64,000 nucleotides of DNA, from contig CAIMMM010000154.1 in the NCBI GenBank assembly GCA_903842575.1, positions 62,001 to 126,000 on the forward strand, read 5' to 3'. Within the stretch, counting starts at the first letter, position 1, and each line of letters opens with the position of its first letter. Of this stretch, positions 10,135 to 16,526 are shown piece after piece. A program made the position numbers and the translations under genes. A model generated the notes under the pieces. That model saw only the letters and a program-made list of their open reading frames with translations, ran no database searches and was not told the DNA's origin. Source of the DNA: an uncultured Bacteroidota bacterium (GTDB lineage Bacteria > Bacteroidota > Bacteroidia > Flavobacteriales > Flavobacteriaceae).

Positions 10135-11313
10135 TTAGGATCTTTCAATAACAATTGCCGAGGCTCCGCCGCCACCATTACAGATAGCTGCCGCACCAAT
10201 TTTTGCGTTATTTTGTTGTAAAACATTAATCAAAGTAACAACGATTCGGGCACCGGAACAACCCAAAGGATGACCCAAAGAAACAGCACCTCCATTTACA
10301 TTTATCTTACTTTCATCCAAGCCTAATATTTGCGCATTGGCTAAGCCAACAACGGCAAACGCTTCGTTAAATTCAAAGAAATCAACATCAGCTACTGTAA
10401 GACCAACTTTGTCTAAAGCTTTCGGTAAAGCTTTCGCAGGAGTTGTGGTGAACCATTTTGGCTCTTGCGCTGCATCAGCATAGGATTTTATATAAGCCAA
10501 TGGTTTTAATCCCATAGCTATTGCTTTTTCTTCACTCATTAAAATTACAGCAGCGGCACCATCATTTATGGTTGAAGCATTAGCAGCTGTAACGGTTCCG
10601 TCCTTTGTAAATACAGGATTAAGAGATGGTATTTTATCTAATTTCACATTGGTGAATTCTTCGTCTTTGGTTACCATAATTGGATCTCCTTTTCTTTGAG
10701 GAACTGCAACAGGTACAATTTCATTGTCAAATTTTCCAGAGTCAGAAGCTTTCGCAGAACGCTCATAGGATTGTATGGTAAAAGCATCTTGTGCTTCTCT
10801 AGAAATTTTATATTCAGAGGCACATAAATCGGCACTAACTCCCATAGCACTATTGTCATAAGCATCTTGTAAACCATCTTTTTGCATGCCATCAATCATA
10901 GAAGTAGGGCCAAATTTTACGCCATTTCTTAAATGTACATAATGGGGTATTAAACTCATGTTTTCCATTCCTCCGGCAACAATAATCTCAGCATCACCAG
11001 CCATGATAGACTGTGCACCTTGCATAATAGCTTTCATTCCAGAGGCACACACTTTATTGACGGTAGTACAAATAACAGAATTTGGTAATCCAGCATGAAT
11101 AGCGGCTTGTCTTGCAGGCGCTTGTCCAACACCCGCTTGTACAACATTACCCATTATCACTTCATCAACTAAACTTGGATCTAAATTTATTTTATCTAAA
11201 GCTCCTTTTATTGCTGTTGCTCCTAAAAGAGGCGCAGCAACAGTTGATAACGACCCCATAAAACTACCAATAGGTGTTCTAACTGCAGCAACGATGACCA
11301 CTTTTGTATTCAT
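10135..11313 (-). CDS. acetyl-CoA C-acyltransferase (thiolase)
   Basis: Catalyses condensation or thiolytic cleavage of acyl-CoAs (acetoacetyl-CoA thiolase or 3-ketoacyl-CoA thiolase). The 392 residues are the normal length. The nucleophilic Cys89 lies in NKVCASGMKAI, the catalytic His348 in SLGHPLGCSGARI and the acid/base Cys378 in AICNGGGGAS. The conserved NEAFAV block is also present. The sequence style (VRTPIGSFMGSL, GHPLGCSGAR) is closer to biosynthetic acetyl-CoA acetyltransferases than to FadA, but the substrate cannot be fixed from sequence alone. No partner beta-oxidation gene is adjacent. Confidence 0.93.
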   Translation of the reverse strand: MNTKVVIVAAVRTPIGSFMGSLSTVAAPLLGATAIKGALDKINLDPSLVDEVIMGNVVQAGVGQAPARQAAIHAGLPNSVICTTVNKVCASGMKAIMQGAQSIMAGDAEIIVAGGMENMSLIPHYVHLRNGVKFGPTSMIDGMQKDGLQDAYDNSAMGVSADLCASEYKISREAQDAFTIQSYERSAKASDSGKFDNEIVPVAVPQRKGDPIMVTKDEEFTNVKLDKIPSLNPVFTKDGTVTAANASTINDGAAAVILMSEEKAIAMGLKPLAYIKSYADAAQEPKWFTTTPAKALPKALDKVGLTVADVDFFEFNEAFAVVGLANAQILGLDESKINVNGGAVSLGHPLGCSGARIVVTLINVLQQNNAKIGAAAICNGGGGASAIVIERS

Positions 11314-11497
11314 AATGTTTGTAATTGTTTATTTAAGTTGCGAATTTAATCATTTTAGATAAATACTAAATTACATTTTTGATAATATTGTAGAATTAGA
11401 TGCATCGCTCTGAAAATAAGATTTAATTGTTTTTTAAAAGCTATACATTTGATTGTGAATGTATTTAATTTTTAGGTAAAAAAAAGGGCTGTTTTAT

Positions 11498-11528
11498 TTG
11501 TAAAATCTATTATAGTAAGCTACATTTG
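11498..11528 (+). promoter_or_regulatory. promoter of the tRNA array
   Basis: TTG (11498-11500), 20 bases, TACATTTG (11521-11528): a perfect match to the Bacteroidota housekeeping promoter pattern, about 33 bases before tRNA-Ser. Confidence 0.7.
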
Positions 11529-11561
11529 CAACCGCTTAAATAATTTACGTTCATTGAGCTT

Positions 11562-11648
11562 GGAGAGTTGCCTGAGTGGCCGAAAGGACATGTTTGCTAA
11601 ACATGCGTATGGGAAACTGTACCAAGGGTTCGAATCCCTTACTCTCCG
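11562..11648 (+). tRNA. tRNA-Ser (GCU)
   Basis: The acceptor stem GGAGAGT (11562-11568) pairs with ACTCTCC (11641-11647), with discriminator G. The long variable arm is typical of class II tRNAs. The anticodon loop within TTTGCTAA gives GCU. The T loop GGTTCGAATCC is intact. It is the first tRNA of the array and lies directly behind the promoter. Confidence 0.95.
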
Positions 11649-11659
11649 CTTTCATATTT

Positions 11660-11689
11660 TTCGGGGTGTAGCGTAGCTCGGTTATCGCG
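11660..11689 (+). repeat. duplicated 5' fragment of tRNA-Pro (direct repeat copy 1)
   Basis: These 30 bases are identical to 11984-12013. They include the first 28 bases of tRNA-Pro: the 5' acceptor strand, the whole D arm and base 26. The match stops exactly where the anticodon stem would begin. No anticodon or T arm follows, so this is a tRNA remnant and not a functional gene. Copy 2 is the 5' end of the intact tRNA-Pro, 324 bp downstream. Confidence 0.93.
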
Positions 11690-11704
11690 TCACGCTATGC
11701 GTGA
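11690..11704. repeat. hairpin at the tRNA-fragment/insert junction
   Basis: A perfect 6-bp inverted repeat, TCACGC (11690-11695) and GCGTGA (11699-11704), with loop TAT. It begins at the first base after the tRNA-Pro fragment. It could be a recognition structure, a terminator for tRNA-fragment transcription or a processing signal. Confidence 0.7.
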
Positions 11705-11739
11705 AGACCTCAAATGAAGATGAGACAAATACAATAATT

Positions 11740-11982
11740 ATGTACATAGTATATATTTTATTTAGTAAAAGTTCGTTAAAATATTATACAGGTCAAACTG
11801 ATGATCTTGAGAATAGATTACAAAGACATAATTCAGGATTGAGTTTGTCGACTAAATCAGGTAAGCCATGGGAATTGATATACCAAATTCAATTTTCAAC
11901 ACGTTCAGAAGCAATGCTTTTGGAGAAAAAAATAAAAAAAAGGGGAGCCAAAAGATATCTTGAAGATGTCGGTTTCTTTTAA
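11740..11982 (+). CDS. small GIY-YIG nuclease domain protein
   Basis: An 80-residue single-domain GIY-YIG protein of the short UvrC-N-terminal-like type. Residues 1-17 contain the paired motif as YIVYIL then YYTGQT. They are followed by the conserved Arg in LENRLQRHNSG, the block KPWELIYQIQF, and the Glu in SEAMLLEKKIKK, which is the usual metal-ligand position. A GTG at 11701 would add 13 residues, but it lies within the junction hairpin, so the ATG at 11740 is preferred. The stop codon ends three bases before the first base of tRNA-Pro. DNA cleavage activity is known for the family; the target here is inferred to be the tRNA gene. Confidence 0.85.
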   Translation: MYIVYILFSKSSLKYYTGQTDDLENRLQRHNSGLSLSTKSGKPWELIYQIQFSTRSEAMLLEKKIKKRGAKRYLEDVGFF

Positions 11983-11985
11983 ATT

Positions 11986-12060
11986 CGGGGTGTAGCGTAG
12001 CTCGGTTATCGCGCCTGCTTTGGGAGCAGGAGGCCGCAGGTTCGAATCCTGCCACCCCGA
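11986..12060 (+). tRNA. tRNA-Pro (UGG)
   Basis: The acceptor CGGGGTG (11986-11992) pairs with CACCCCG (12053-12059), with discriminator A. The anticodon stem CCTGC/GCAGG encloses TTTGGGA, giving UGG. The T loop GGTTCGAATCC is intact. The first 28 bases are the second copy of the direct repeat created with the GIY-YIG cassette. Confidence 0.95.
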
Positions 12061-12093
12061 CCAAAAACTTTACATTTAGTTTTAAAAGAAAAT

Positions 12094-12167
<74 letters not shown>

Positions 12168-12174
12168 CAAGATA

Positions 12175-12203
12175 AACCATTGAGAAATCAGTGGTTTTTT
12201 TGT
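12175..12203 (+). terminator. Rho-independent terminator of the tRNA array
   Basis: A 9-bp stem, AACCATTGA (12175-12183) and TCAGTGGTT (12188-12196, one G-T pair), with a GAAA tetraloop, followed by a run of T. Confidence 0.88.
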
Positions 12204-12606
12204 TTCTGCTATTTTATAATTCCTCTTTTTTTTATCTAGATACCCATTTTTTTTGAACTTTGTTTGCACAAAATTCCCATCTTAACTCAAAACTGTCTAA
12301 AGACTATTTTATTCTCCAAGAGCATTTTTAAGGTTAAGGAAGGTTTTTACAATAGAAAATCTTAGAGCTAATTGATGGAAAAAATATTAACATTGTTTAA
12401 TATTTGTTAAACAATTACTTATATTCGAATTTTTAAAGCTAAAATCTGCTAAAAGTTGTAAATCATTCAACTGAAAGTAAAAGATAACTTATTATTAGTT
12501 GCTAAATCCCTTAGACAATGGTGAATCAAATATTACTATAATAAATTGGGAATAATCCTAAAAGCCAATTCAATACTGAAGTAGGAAAAAAATTGATTAA
12601 ATAAAA
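12204..12606. other. AT-rich intergenic region before the lipoprotein cluster
   Basis: No coding frame or RNA gene was recognised in these 400 bases. The one clear structure is a perfect 9-bp inverted repeat, ATTGTTTAA (12392-12400) and TTAAACAAT (12407-12415), with a 6-base spacer, a candidate operator or hairpin. A promoter for the lipoprotein genes should lie downstream of it, but no convincing TAnnTTTG was found. Confidence 0.5.
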
Positions 12607-13584
12607 ATGAAAAAAATTATTTGCTTATTAAGCATTGCATTTATAATGCTGCAATCATGTTCTTCTGAAGTTAGTTCTAATGCGACAAATCCACAAGCGG
12701 CTAAAATTTATTTTGAGGCTTACAATTCCAATATTGGAACTAATGGAATTAAATGGTCTGAAATATATTCTGTTAATGTAGATGGGACAAATCAACAGCA
12801 AATTACTAATTATTCACAAAATGGTACTATTCAAATTATTTCTGAGGATGTATATTTAAGTAATAACTCTAAAATTTATTTTATTTCCAATAGGGATAAT
12901 GCATATGGAGAAGTATTCAAAATGAATACTGATGGTTCTTCCTTAATAAGAATTACGGATAATTCAGGCCACTATTTTAGTAACCCGATGCTTTATTCTA
13001 ACGAATCAAAAATAATAATGGACAAAGAAAGCGTTGATGGGGTAAATGGCAAATACGGAGAAATATATTCAATGCAAGAAGATGGTTCAAATTTAGTTAA
13101 ATTAACAAATTACCCTTCAGAAGGGAGTTGCTATGAAGCAGTAATAAATCCTAATAATTCTAAAATTGTTTATTCATGTAAAATAAATAATATAGAGCCC
13201 CAATTATATACCATGGCAATTGATGGTTCTAATAAGCAAATTTTAACAACAAATAACACCTTCACTAAAAGAAATCCAAAGTACTCGCATACAGGAACTA
13301 AAATTGTATTTCAAGCTAGAGTAGCTTCAATTGTAAACAAGCATTCCGAAATTTTTATCATGAATTCAGACGGCAGTAGCATAGTACAATTAACTAATTA
13401 TTCTAATGGAGGAACATTAAATACAGCAACTAATGATCCAATCTTTTCAAATGATGATACTCAAATATATTATGTGTCTAATGAAAGTGGTGTAAGTCAA
13501 ATTTATAAAATGAATATAGACGGTTCTAATAAGACAATTTTAACTACCACACCCGAAGACAAAAGCAAACCTTATATTAAATAG
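12607..13584 (+). CDS. lipoprotein with six TolB-like (PD40/WD40-like) propeller repeats
   Basis: The type II signal peptide ends in the lipobox LQSC (Cys18), followed by SSEVSSN. The mature part has six repeats built around a [SG]x[IV][YF]xM-x-x-DG[ST]-x-x-x-x-[IL]T core: SEIYSVNVDGTNQQQIT, GEVFKMNTDGSSLIRIT, GEIYSMQEDGSNLVKLT, PQLYTMAIDGSNKQILT, SEIFIMNSDGSSIVQLT and SQIYKMNIDGSNKTILT. This predicts a six-bladed beta-propeller like the TolB C-terminal domain or DUF5050. The ligand is unknown. It is the first of four lipoprotein genes on this strand, and its leader is shared with the third and fourth. Confidence 0.85.
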   Translation: MKKIICLLSIAFIMLQSCSSEVSSNATNPQAAKIYFEAYNSNIGTNGIKWSEIYSVNVDGTNQQQITNYSQNGTIQIISEDVYLSNNSKIYFISNRDNAYGEVFKMNTDGSSLIRITDNSGHYFSNPMLYSNESKIIMDKESVDGVNGKYGEIYSMQEDGSNLVKLTNYPSEGSCYEAVINPNNSKIVYSCKINNIEPQLYTMAIDGSNKQILTTNNTFTKRNPKYSHTGTKIVFQARVASIVNKHSEIFIMNSDGSSIVQLTNYSNGGTLNTATNDPIFSNDDTQIYYVSNESGVSQIYKMNIDGSNKTILTTTPEDKSKPYIK

Positions 13585-13590
13585 AAAAAT

Positions 13591-13857
13591 ATGAAAATAA
13601 TTAAACTAATTCTTATCACAGCTATTTTTATTATCACAAATTCTTGTTCGAGTAGTGGTTCTGGTTCATGCAATGAGATTGTGTGTGGTCACCCTAGTGG
13701 GCCTGTAGCAGGAGTGTACTATTTATATAGAGGAACATTGGAACCAGATACTTGTGGTTCAATAACCATTGAAGTTAATCAAGCCACCTACGATTATTAT
13801 GAAGCCAAAATGGCTCAAAATCCAGAGGGATACTGTTGTTGGGAAGGATTAAAGTAA
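13591..13857 (+). CDS. small cysteine-rich lipoprotein
   Basis: 88 residues. The signal peptide ends in TNSC (lipobox Cys19), then SSSGSGS. The short mature part has several Cys (CNEIVCGHP, DTCGS, YCCWEG), which suggests disulfide bonds in the envelope. No family was recognised. The gene lies six bases after the propeller lipoprotein and is probably co-transcribed with it. Its leader differs from that of its three neighbours. Confidence 0.7.
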   Translation: MKIIKLILITAIFIITNSCSSSGSGSCNEIVCGHPSGPVAGVYYLYRGTLEPDTCGSITIEVNQATYDYYEAKMAQNPEGYCCWEGLK

Positions 13858-13934
13858 AAGATTTATTAATATAACGGATTCTTTTATAAGACATCTTTTG
13901 CTTGAAGACACAAAACTAATTTTAAACTAAAATC

Positions 13935-14363
13935 ATGAAAAAAATTATCTATTTATTAAGTGTTGCATTTTTAATGTTACAATCATGTTCTTCTGGAAGT
14001 AGTGATAATGCATCATCCACTCAGTTAGTTGGAAAATGGGAGGTCTATCAAGTAGGAAGCTTCCCTCCAGGGACTGTTATTAATGGTTCAGAACCCCTAG
14101 TTAATTTTCAATTCGCTTGCCCAACCATTAAAGACTATTGTCAATTTGGAAGTCAGGGAACTTTTAAAGCTGCATCATATAATAATAGTTGTACTGAAGG
14201 TGGGGGAATAGGCACTTACACTAAAACAGATAATATAATAAATGTTTATCAAAACAATGTTTTTCAGGTTTCTTGGGAAATAATATCTTTGACTAATACT
14301 ACTTTAAAAATAAAAGAATTATCCACTAATGATATTGTGGTTACGAGTTTTAAAAAGATCTAA
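13935..14363 (+). CDS. lipoprotein, lipocalin-like
   Basis: 142 residues with lipobox LQSC (Cys18) and a leader nearly identical to that of the 12607 gene. The mature part begins with QLVGKWEVYQVGS and ends with IISLTNTTLKIKEL, the opening and closing strand style of lipocalin-like (DUF4923/DUF5004-type) beta-barrels of Bacteroidota. Four Cys (FACPTIKDYC, NNSCTEGG) could form disulfides. The function is unknown. Twelve bases separate it from the next gene. Confidence 0.7.
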   Translation: MKKIIYLLSVAFLMLQSCSSGSSDNASSTQLVGKWEVYQVGSFPPGTVINGSEPLVNFQFACPTIKDYCQFGSQGTFKAASYNNSCTEGGGIGTYTKTDNIINVYQNNVFQVSWEIISLTNTTLKIKELSTNDIVVTSFKKI

Positions 14364-14375
14364 CAAAACTATTCT

Positions 14376-15053
14376 ATGAAAAAACTATTCTACCTATTAA
14401 GCATAACTTTCCTAATGTTGCAATCGTGCTCTTCAGGCAGTAGTGATAGCAATTCTAGCAGTGCAGTAACAGACATTGATGGAAATGTTTATCAAACAGT
14501 AACTATTTGCAACCAGACTTGGACTAAATCTAACTTAAACGTTTCTCGTTATAGAAATGGAGATGTTATTCCACAAGTAACAGATAACACACAATGGGCA
14601 GCTTTAACTACTGGAGCTTGGTGTTATTATAATAATGACCCAGCTAATGGAGCGGTTTATGGTAAATTGTATAATTGGTATGCTGTAAATGACCCAAGAG
14701 GATTAGCTCCAGTTGGATATCATATACCTACTGATTTGGAATGGACCACCTTAACTACCTGTTTGGGAGGAGAAAGTTTAGCAGGAGGTGCAATGAAAGA
14801 AATAGGTACTTCGCATTGGCAAAGCCCTAATGCAAGCGCTACCAACAGTAGCAGTTTTACAGGTCTTCCTGGAGGTTGTCGCAGCAGCAGTGGATTATTC
14901 AACGCTATTGGCAACTTCGGTCAATGGTGGAGTTCGTCAGAGGGCAGTACTACGGATGCCTGGGCCCGCTCTTTGGTTTATGCCATTAGTAGTGCAAACA
15001 GGGGAATCAATAATAAGGAAGTTGGCTTCTCAATGCGCTGCCTCAGGGATTAA
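14376..15053 (+). CDS. lipoprotein with FISUMP domain
   Basis: 225 residues: a shared leader with LQSC (Cys18), a Ser-rich linker, then a FISUMP (Fibrobacter succinogenes major paralogous) domain from about residue 33. Diagnostic features are VTDIDGNVYQTVTICNQTW, the SNLNVSRYRNGD block, GKLYNWYAV, GYHIPTDLEW, QWWSSSE and the C-terminal GFSMRCLRD. The domain is related in fold to C-type-lectin/FGE-like proteins; its role is unknown but probably surface recognition. Many Bacteroidota have several copies. No reverse transcriptase or template repeat is in the window. Confidence 0.88.
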   Translation: MKKLFYLLSITFLMLQSCSSGSSDSNSSSAVTDIDGNVYQTVTICNQTWTKSNLNVSRYRNGDVIPQVTDNTQWAALTTGAWCYYNNDPANGAVYGKLYNWYAVNDPRGLAPVGYHIPTDLEWTTLTTCLGGESLAGGAMKEIGTSHWQSPNASATNSSSFTGLPGGCRSSSGLFNAIGNFGQWWSSSEGSTTDAWARSLVYAISSANRGINNKEVGFSMRCLRD

Positions 15054-15089
15054 TACCATTTGGTAATTTTTCCTCTATAAAATTAAATA

Positions 15090-15206
15090 CCTAAGCAATA
15101 GTGAAGTTTTTTTGTACAAAGGGCAATCAATAGGTCTCACTCTGTTCATTCCCTTTGTTTCTTGAGGCTTTCCCAGTCAATCGTAACCTCCTCCATTATC
15201 GTTCAT
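15090..15206 (-). pseudogene. possible decayed ORF
   Basis: In the gap between the FISUMP lipoprotein and the Crp/Fnr gene the minus strand reads from 15206 as MNDNGGGYD, a stop, then LGKPQETKGMNRVRPIDC and onward to about 15090 without another stop. The base composition is less AT-rich than the surrounding gap. It could be a gene remnant or a conserved RNA. I did not recognise any family. Confidence 0.25.
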
Positions 15207-15300
15207 TATTTACTCAATTTGGACAGCTTTTTTTTGGAAAATTAATAAATTCTAAAACCATTAAATTTTGACCTAAATTTATAGCCTAAGAATATTAATA

Positions 15301-15936
15301 ATGAAAGAACTAATCAGAGACACTTACGGATTTATATTCGAATCACCTTTAATTGAAGAAATTGCACAAGTATCATCAATAATTGATTTTAAAGAAGGCG
15401 ATACTCTGATTGATTTTGGCGATTACATCAAAAAGATGCCTTTACTGATAACAGGGGCAATCAAAATATTAAGAGAAGATTTTGATGAGGGTGAATTATT
15501 ACTGTATTTTATTGAAAAAGGAGATACTTGTGCCATGACCATGGCTTGCTGTATGGGTCAAACCAAAAGTGAAATAAGAGCGGTTGCTGAAACTGACGGT
15601 CAAGTGATAATGATACCTATCATTAAAATGGAAGAATGGCTTAGTAAATACAAAAGTTGGAGAAACTATGTTTTCAATAGTTATAATAACCGATTCAAAG
15701 AAATGCTTGCTGCTATTGACAGCTTAGCTTTTATGAACATGGAAGAGCGATTGTTAAACTACCTTTTTGACAAATCTAAAATCAACAATTCAAGAGAAAT
15801 TTTCAATACGCACCAAGAAATAGCCTATGACCTACATTCTTCTAGAGTAGTAATTTCGAGATTATTGAAAGCCTTGGAAAACCAAGGCAAAATAAAATTA
15901 AACAGGGCTTCGGTAGAAATACTAACTAAAAAGTAG
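15301..15936 (+). CDS. Crp/Fnr family transcriptional regulator
   Basis: 211 residues: an N-terminal cyclic-nucleotide-binding fold (about 20-120) and a C-terminal winged helix (about 140-205) with THQEIAYDLHSSRVVISRLL as the recognition HTH. The phosphate-binding loop seen in CRP is replaced by GDTCAMTMACCMGQ with Cys77, Cys83 and Cys84, so cAMP binding is unlikely and a redox or metal signal is possible. The N-terminal Cys set of FNR is absent. It converges on the RND efflux operon and may regulate it. That link is inferred from position only. Confidence 0.9.
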   Translation: MKELIRDTYGFIFESPLIEEIAQVSSIIDFKEGDTLIDFGDYIKKMPLLITGAIKILREDFDEGELLLYFIEKGDTCAMTMACCMGQTKSEIRAVAETDGQVIMIPIIKMEEWLSKYKSWRNYVFNSYNNRFKEMLAAIDSLAFMNMEERLLNYLFDKSKINNSREIFNTHQEIAYDLHSSRVVISRLLKALENQGKIKLNRASVEILTKK

Positions 15937-15963
15937 TTCAAAAAACGAGGGGATCAGTAATGT

Positions 15964-15997
15964 AAAAACCGTTGAAATTATTTTCAACGGTTTTTTT
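15964..15997. terminator. terminator between Crp/Fnr gene and efflux operon
   Basis: An 11-bp stem, AACCGTTGAAA (15967-15977) and TTTCAACGGTT (15982-15992), extended by A/T pairs and flanked by A and T runs, so it can serve both converging transcripts. Confidence 0.88.
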
Positions 15998-16007
15998 AGG
16001 ATTACAT

Positions 16008-16193
16008 TTAATCTTTAACACCAAGTTTAGCTAGTATGTCTTCCATCAAACACCATTTGGTTATGGAAGACTGTAAAAGATTGGCACCGACAAACGCAGT
16101 GAACCAAAGCCAATTTTGATTGACATAAAGGGACAATAACAAACTGATTAGGATAAAAGTTCCTGCTACGGCTCTAACGATTCTATTTTTCAT
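16008..16193 (-). CDS. DUF2892 (YgaP-type) small membrane protein
   Basis: 61 residues with two membrane segments (about 7-22 and 28-45) in the DUF2892 pattern: MKNRIVRAVAGTFILISLLL, then WLWFTAFVGANLLQSSITKWCLME. In YgaP this module anchors a rhodanese; here it stands alone. It is the last gene of the efflux operon and starts five bases after its neighbour. The conserved Cys in KWCLME is present. Its role in the pump is unknown. Confidence 0.85.
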   Translation of the reverse strand: MKNRIVRAVAGTFILISLLLSLYVNQNWLWFTAFVGANLLQSSITKWCLMEDILAKLGVKD

Positions 16194-16198
16194 ATGAT

Positions 16199-16504
16199 TT
16201 AATTTGATTTTTCTATGGCTACTATGGCAACATGGATATGGGATGCCGTTGATTGTTTTGCATTGAATTGCATTATTGCTTCAAAAAGTAAATCAACATT
16301 CTTTTGTGGTACAAAGGCATAAAACATTAGAGATTCTGTAATGTTCATCTCAGAAGCAAACCAATTCGATTCTAAAGCATCCTCCGTTGAGTCTCGGAAT
16401 CCTATAACATCTCTATAAGAAAATGTTACAACATCTGCTTTTTTTAATAATGATTTGATGTCTTTTTCAAACTCCTTTATCGAGGTAATAATGACTAGTT
16501 TCAT
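16199..16504 (-). CDS. small PII-like/DUF3240-like protein of the efflux operon
   Basis: 101 soluble residues with an alternating strand-helix pattern: MKLVIITSIKEFEKDIKSLL, SLMFYAFVPQKNVDLLFEAI and a final strand HIHVAIVAIEKSN. The layout is like a ferredoxin-like/PII-type fold (DUF3240 proteins also sit beside metal RND pumps). The family assignment is tentative and based on size, secondary structure and context. It lies between the RND permease and DUF2892 and could sense a ligand for the pump. His240-like metal ligands cannot be judged from sequence alone. Confidence 0.55.
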   Translation of the reverse strand: MKLVIITSIKEFEKDIKSLLKKADVVTFSYRDVIGFRDSTEDALESNWFASEMNITESLMFYAFVPQKNVDLLFEAIMQFNAKQSTASHIHVAIVAIEKSN

Positions 16505-16526
16505 TTGAATTTTGAGTTATAAGTTA

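Larger units (their letters stand above)
11690..12013 (+). mobile_element. candidate GIY-YIG cassette inserted in tRNA-Pro
   Basis: The simplest reading of the duplication is that a 324-bp unit entered tRNA-Pro between bases 28 and 29. The unit would carry a hairpin (TCACGC-TAT-GCGTGA, 11690-11704), a GIY-YIG nuclease gene and a new copy of the tRNA 5' half that restores the gene. It has no transposase or integrase and no terminal inverted repeats. That it moves by cleavage-stimulated recombination (homing) is an inference. The direct repeat, the hairpin and the ORF are seen directly. Confidence 0.5.

Noticed and set aside
11701-11739. GTG start extending the GIY-YIG protein by 13 residues
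   Set aside because: It lies inside the junction hairpin and the added residues do not match the family N terminus; the ATG at 11740 begins directly at the domain.
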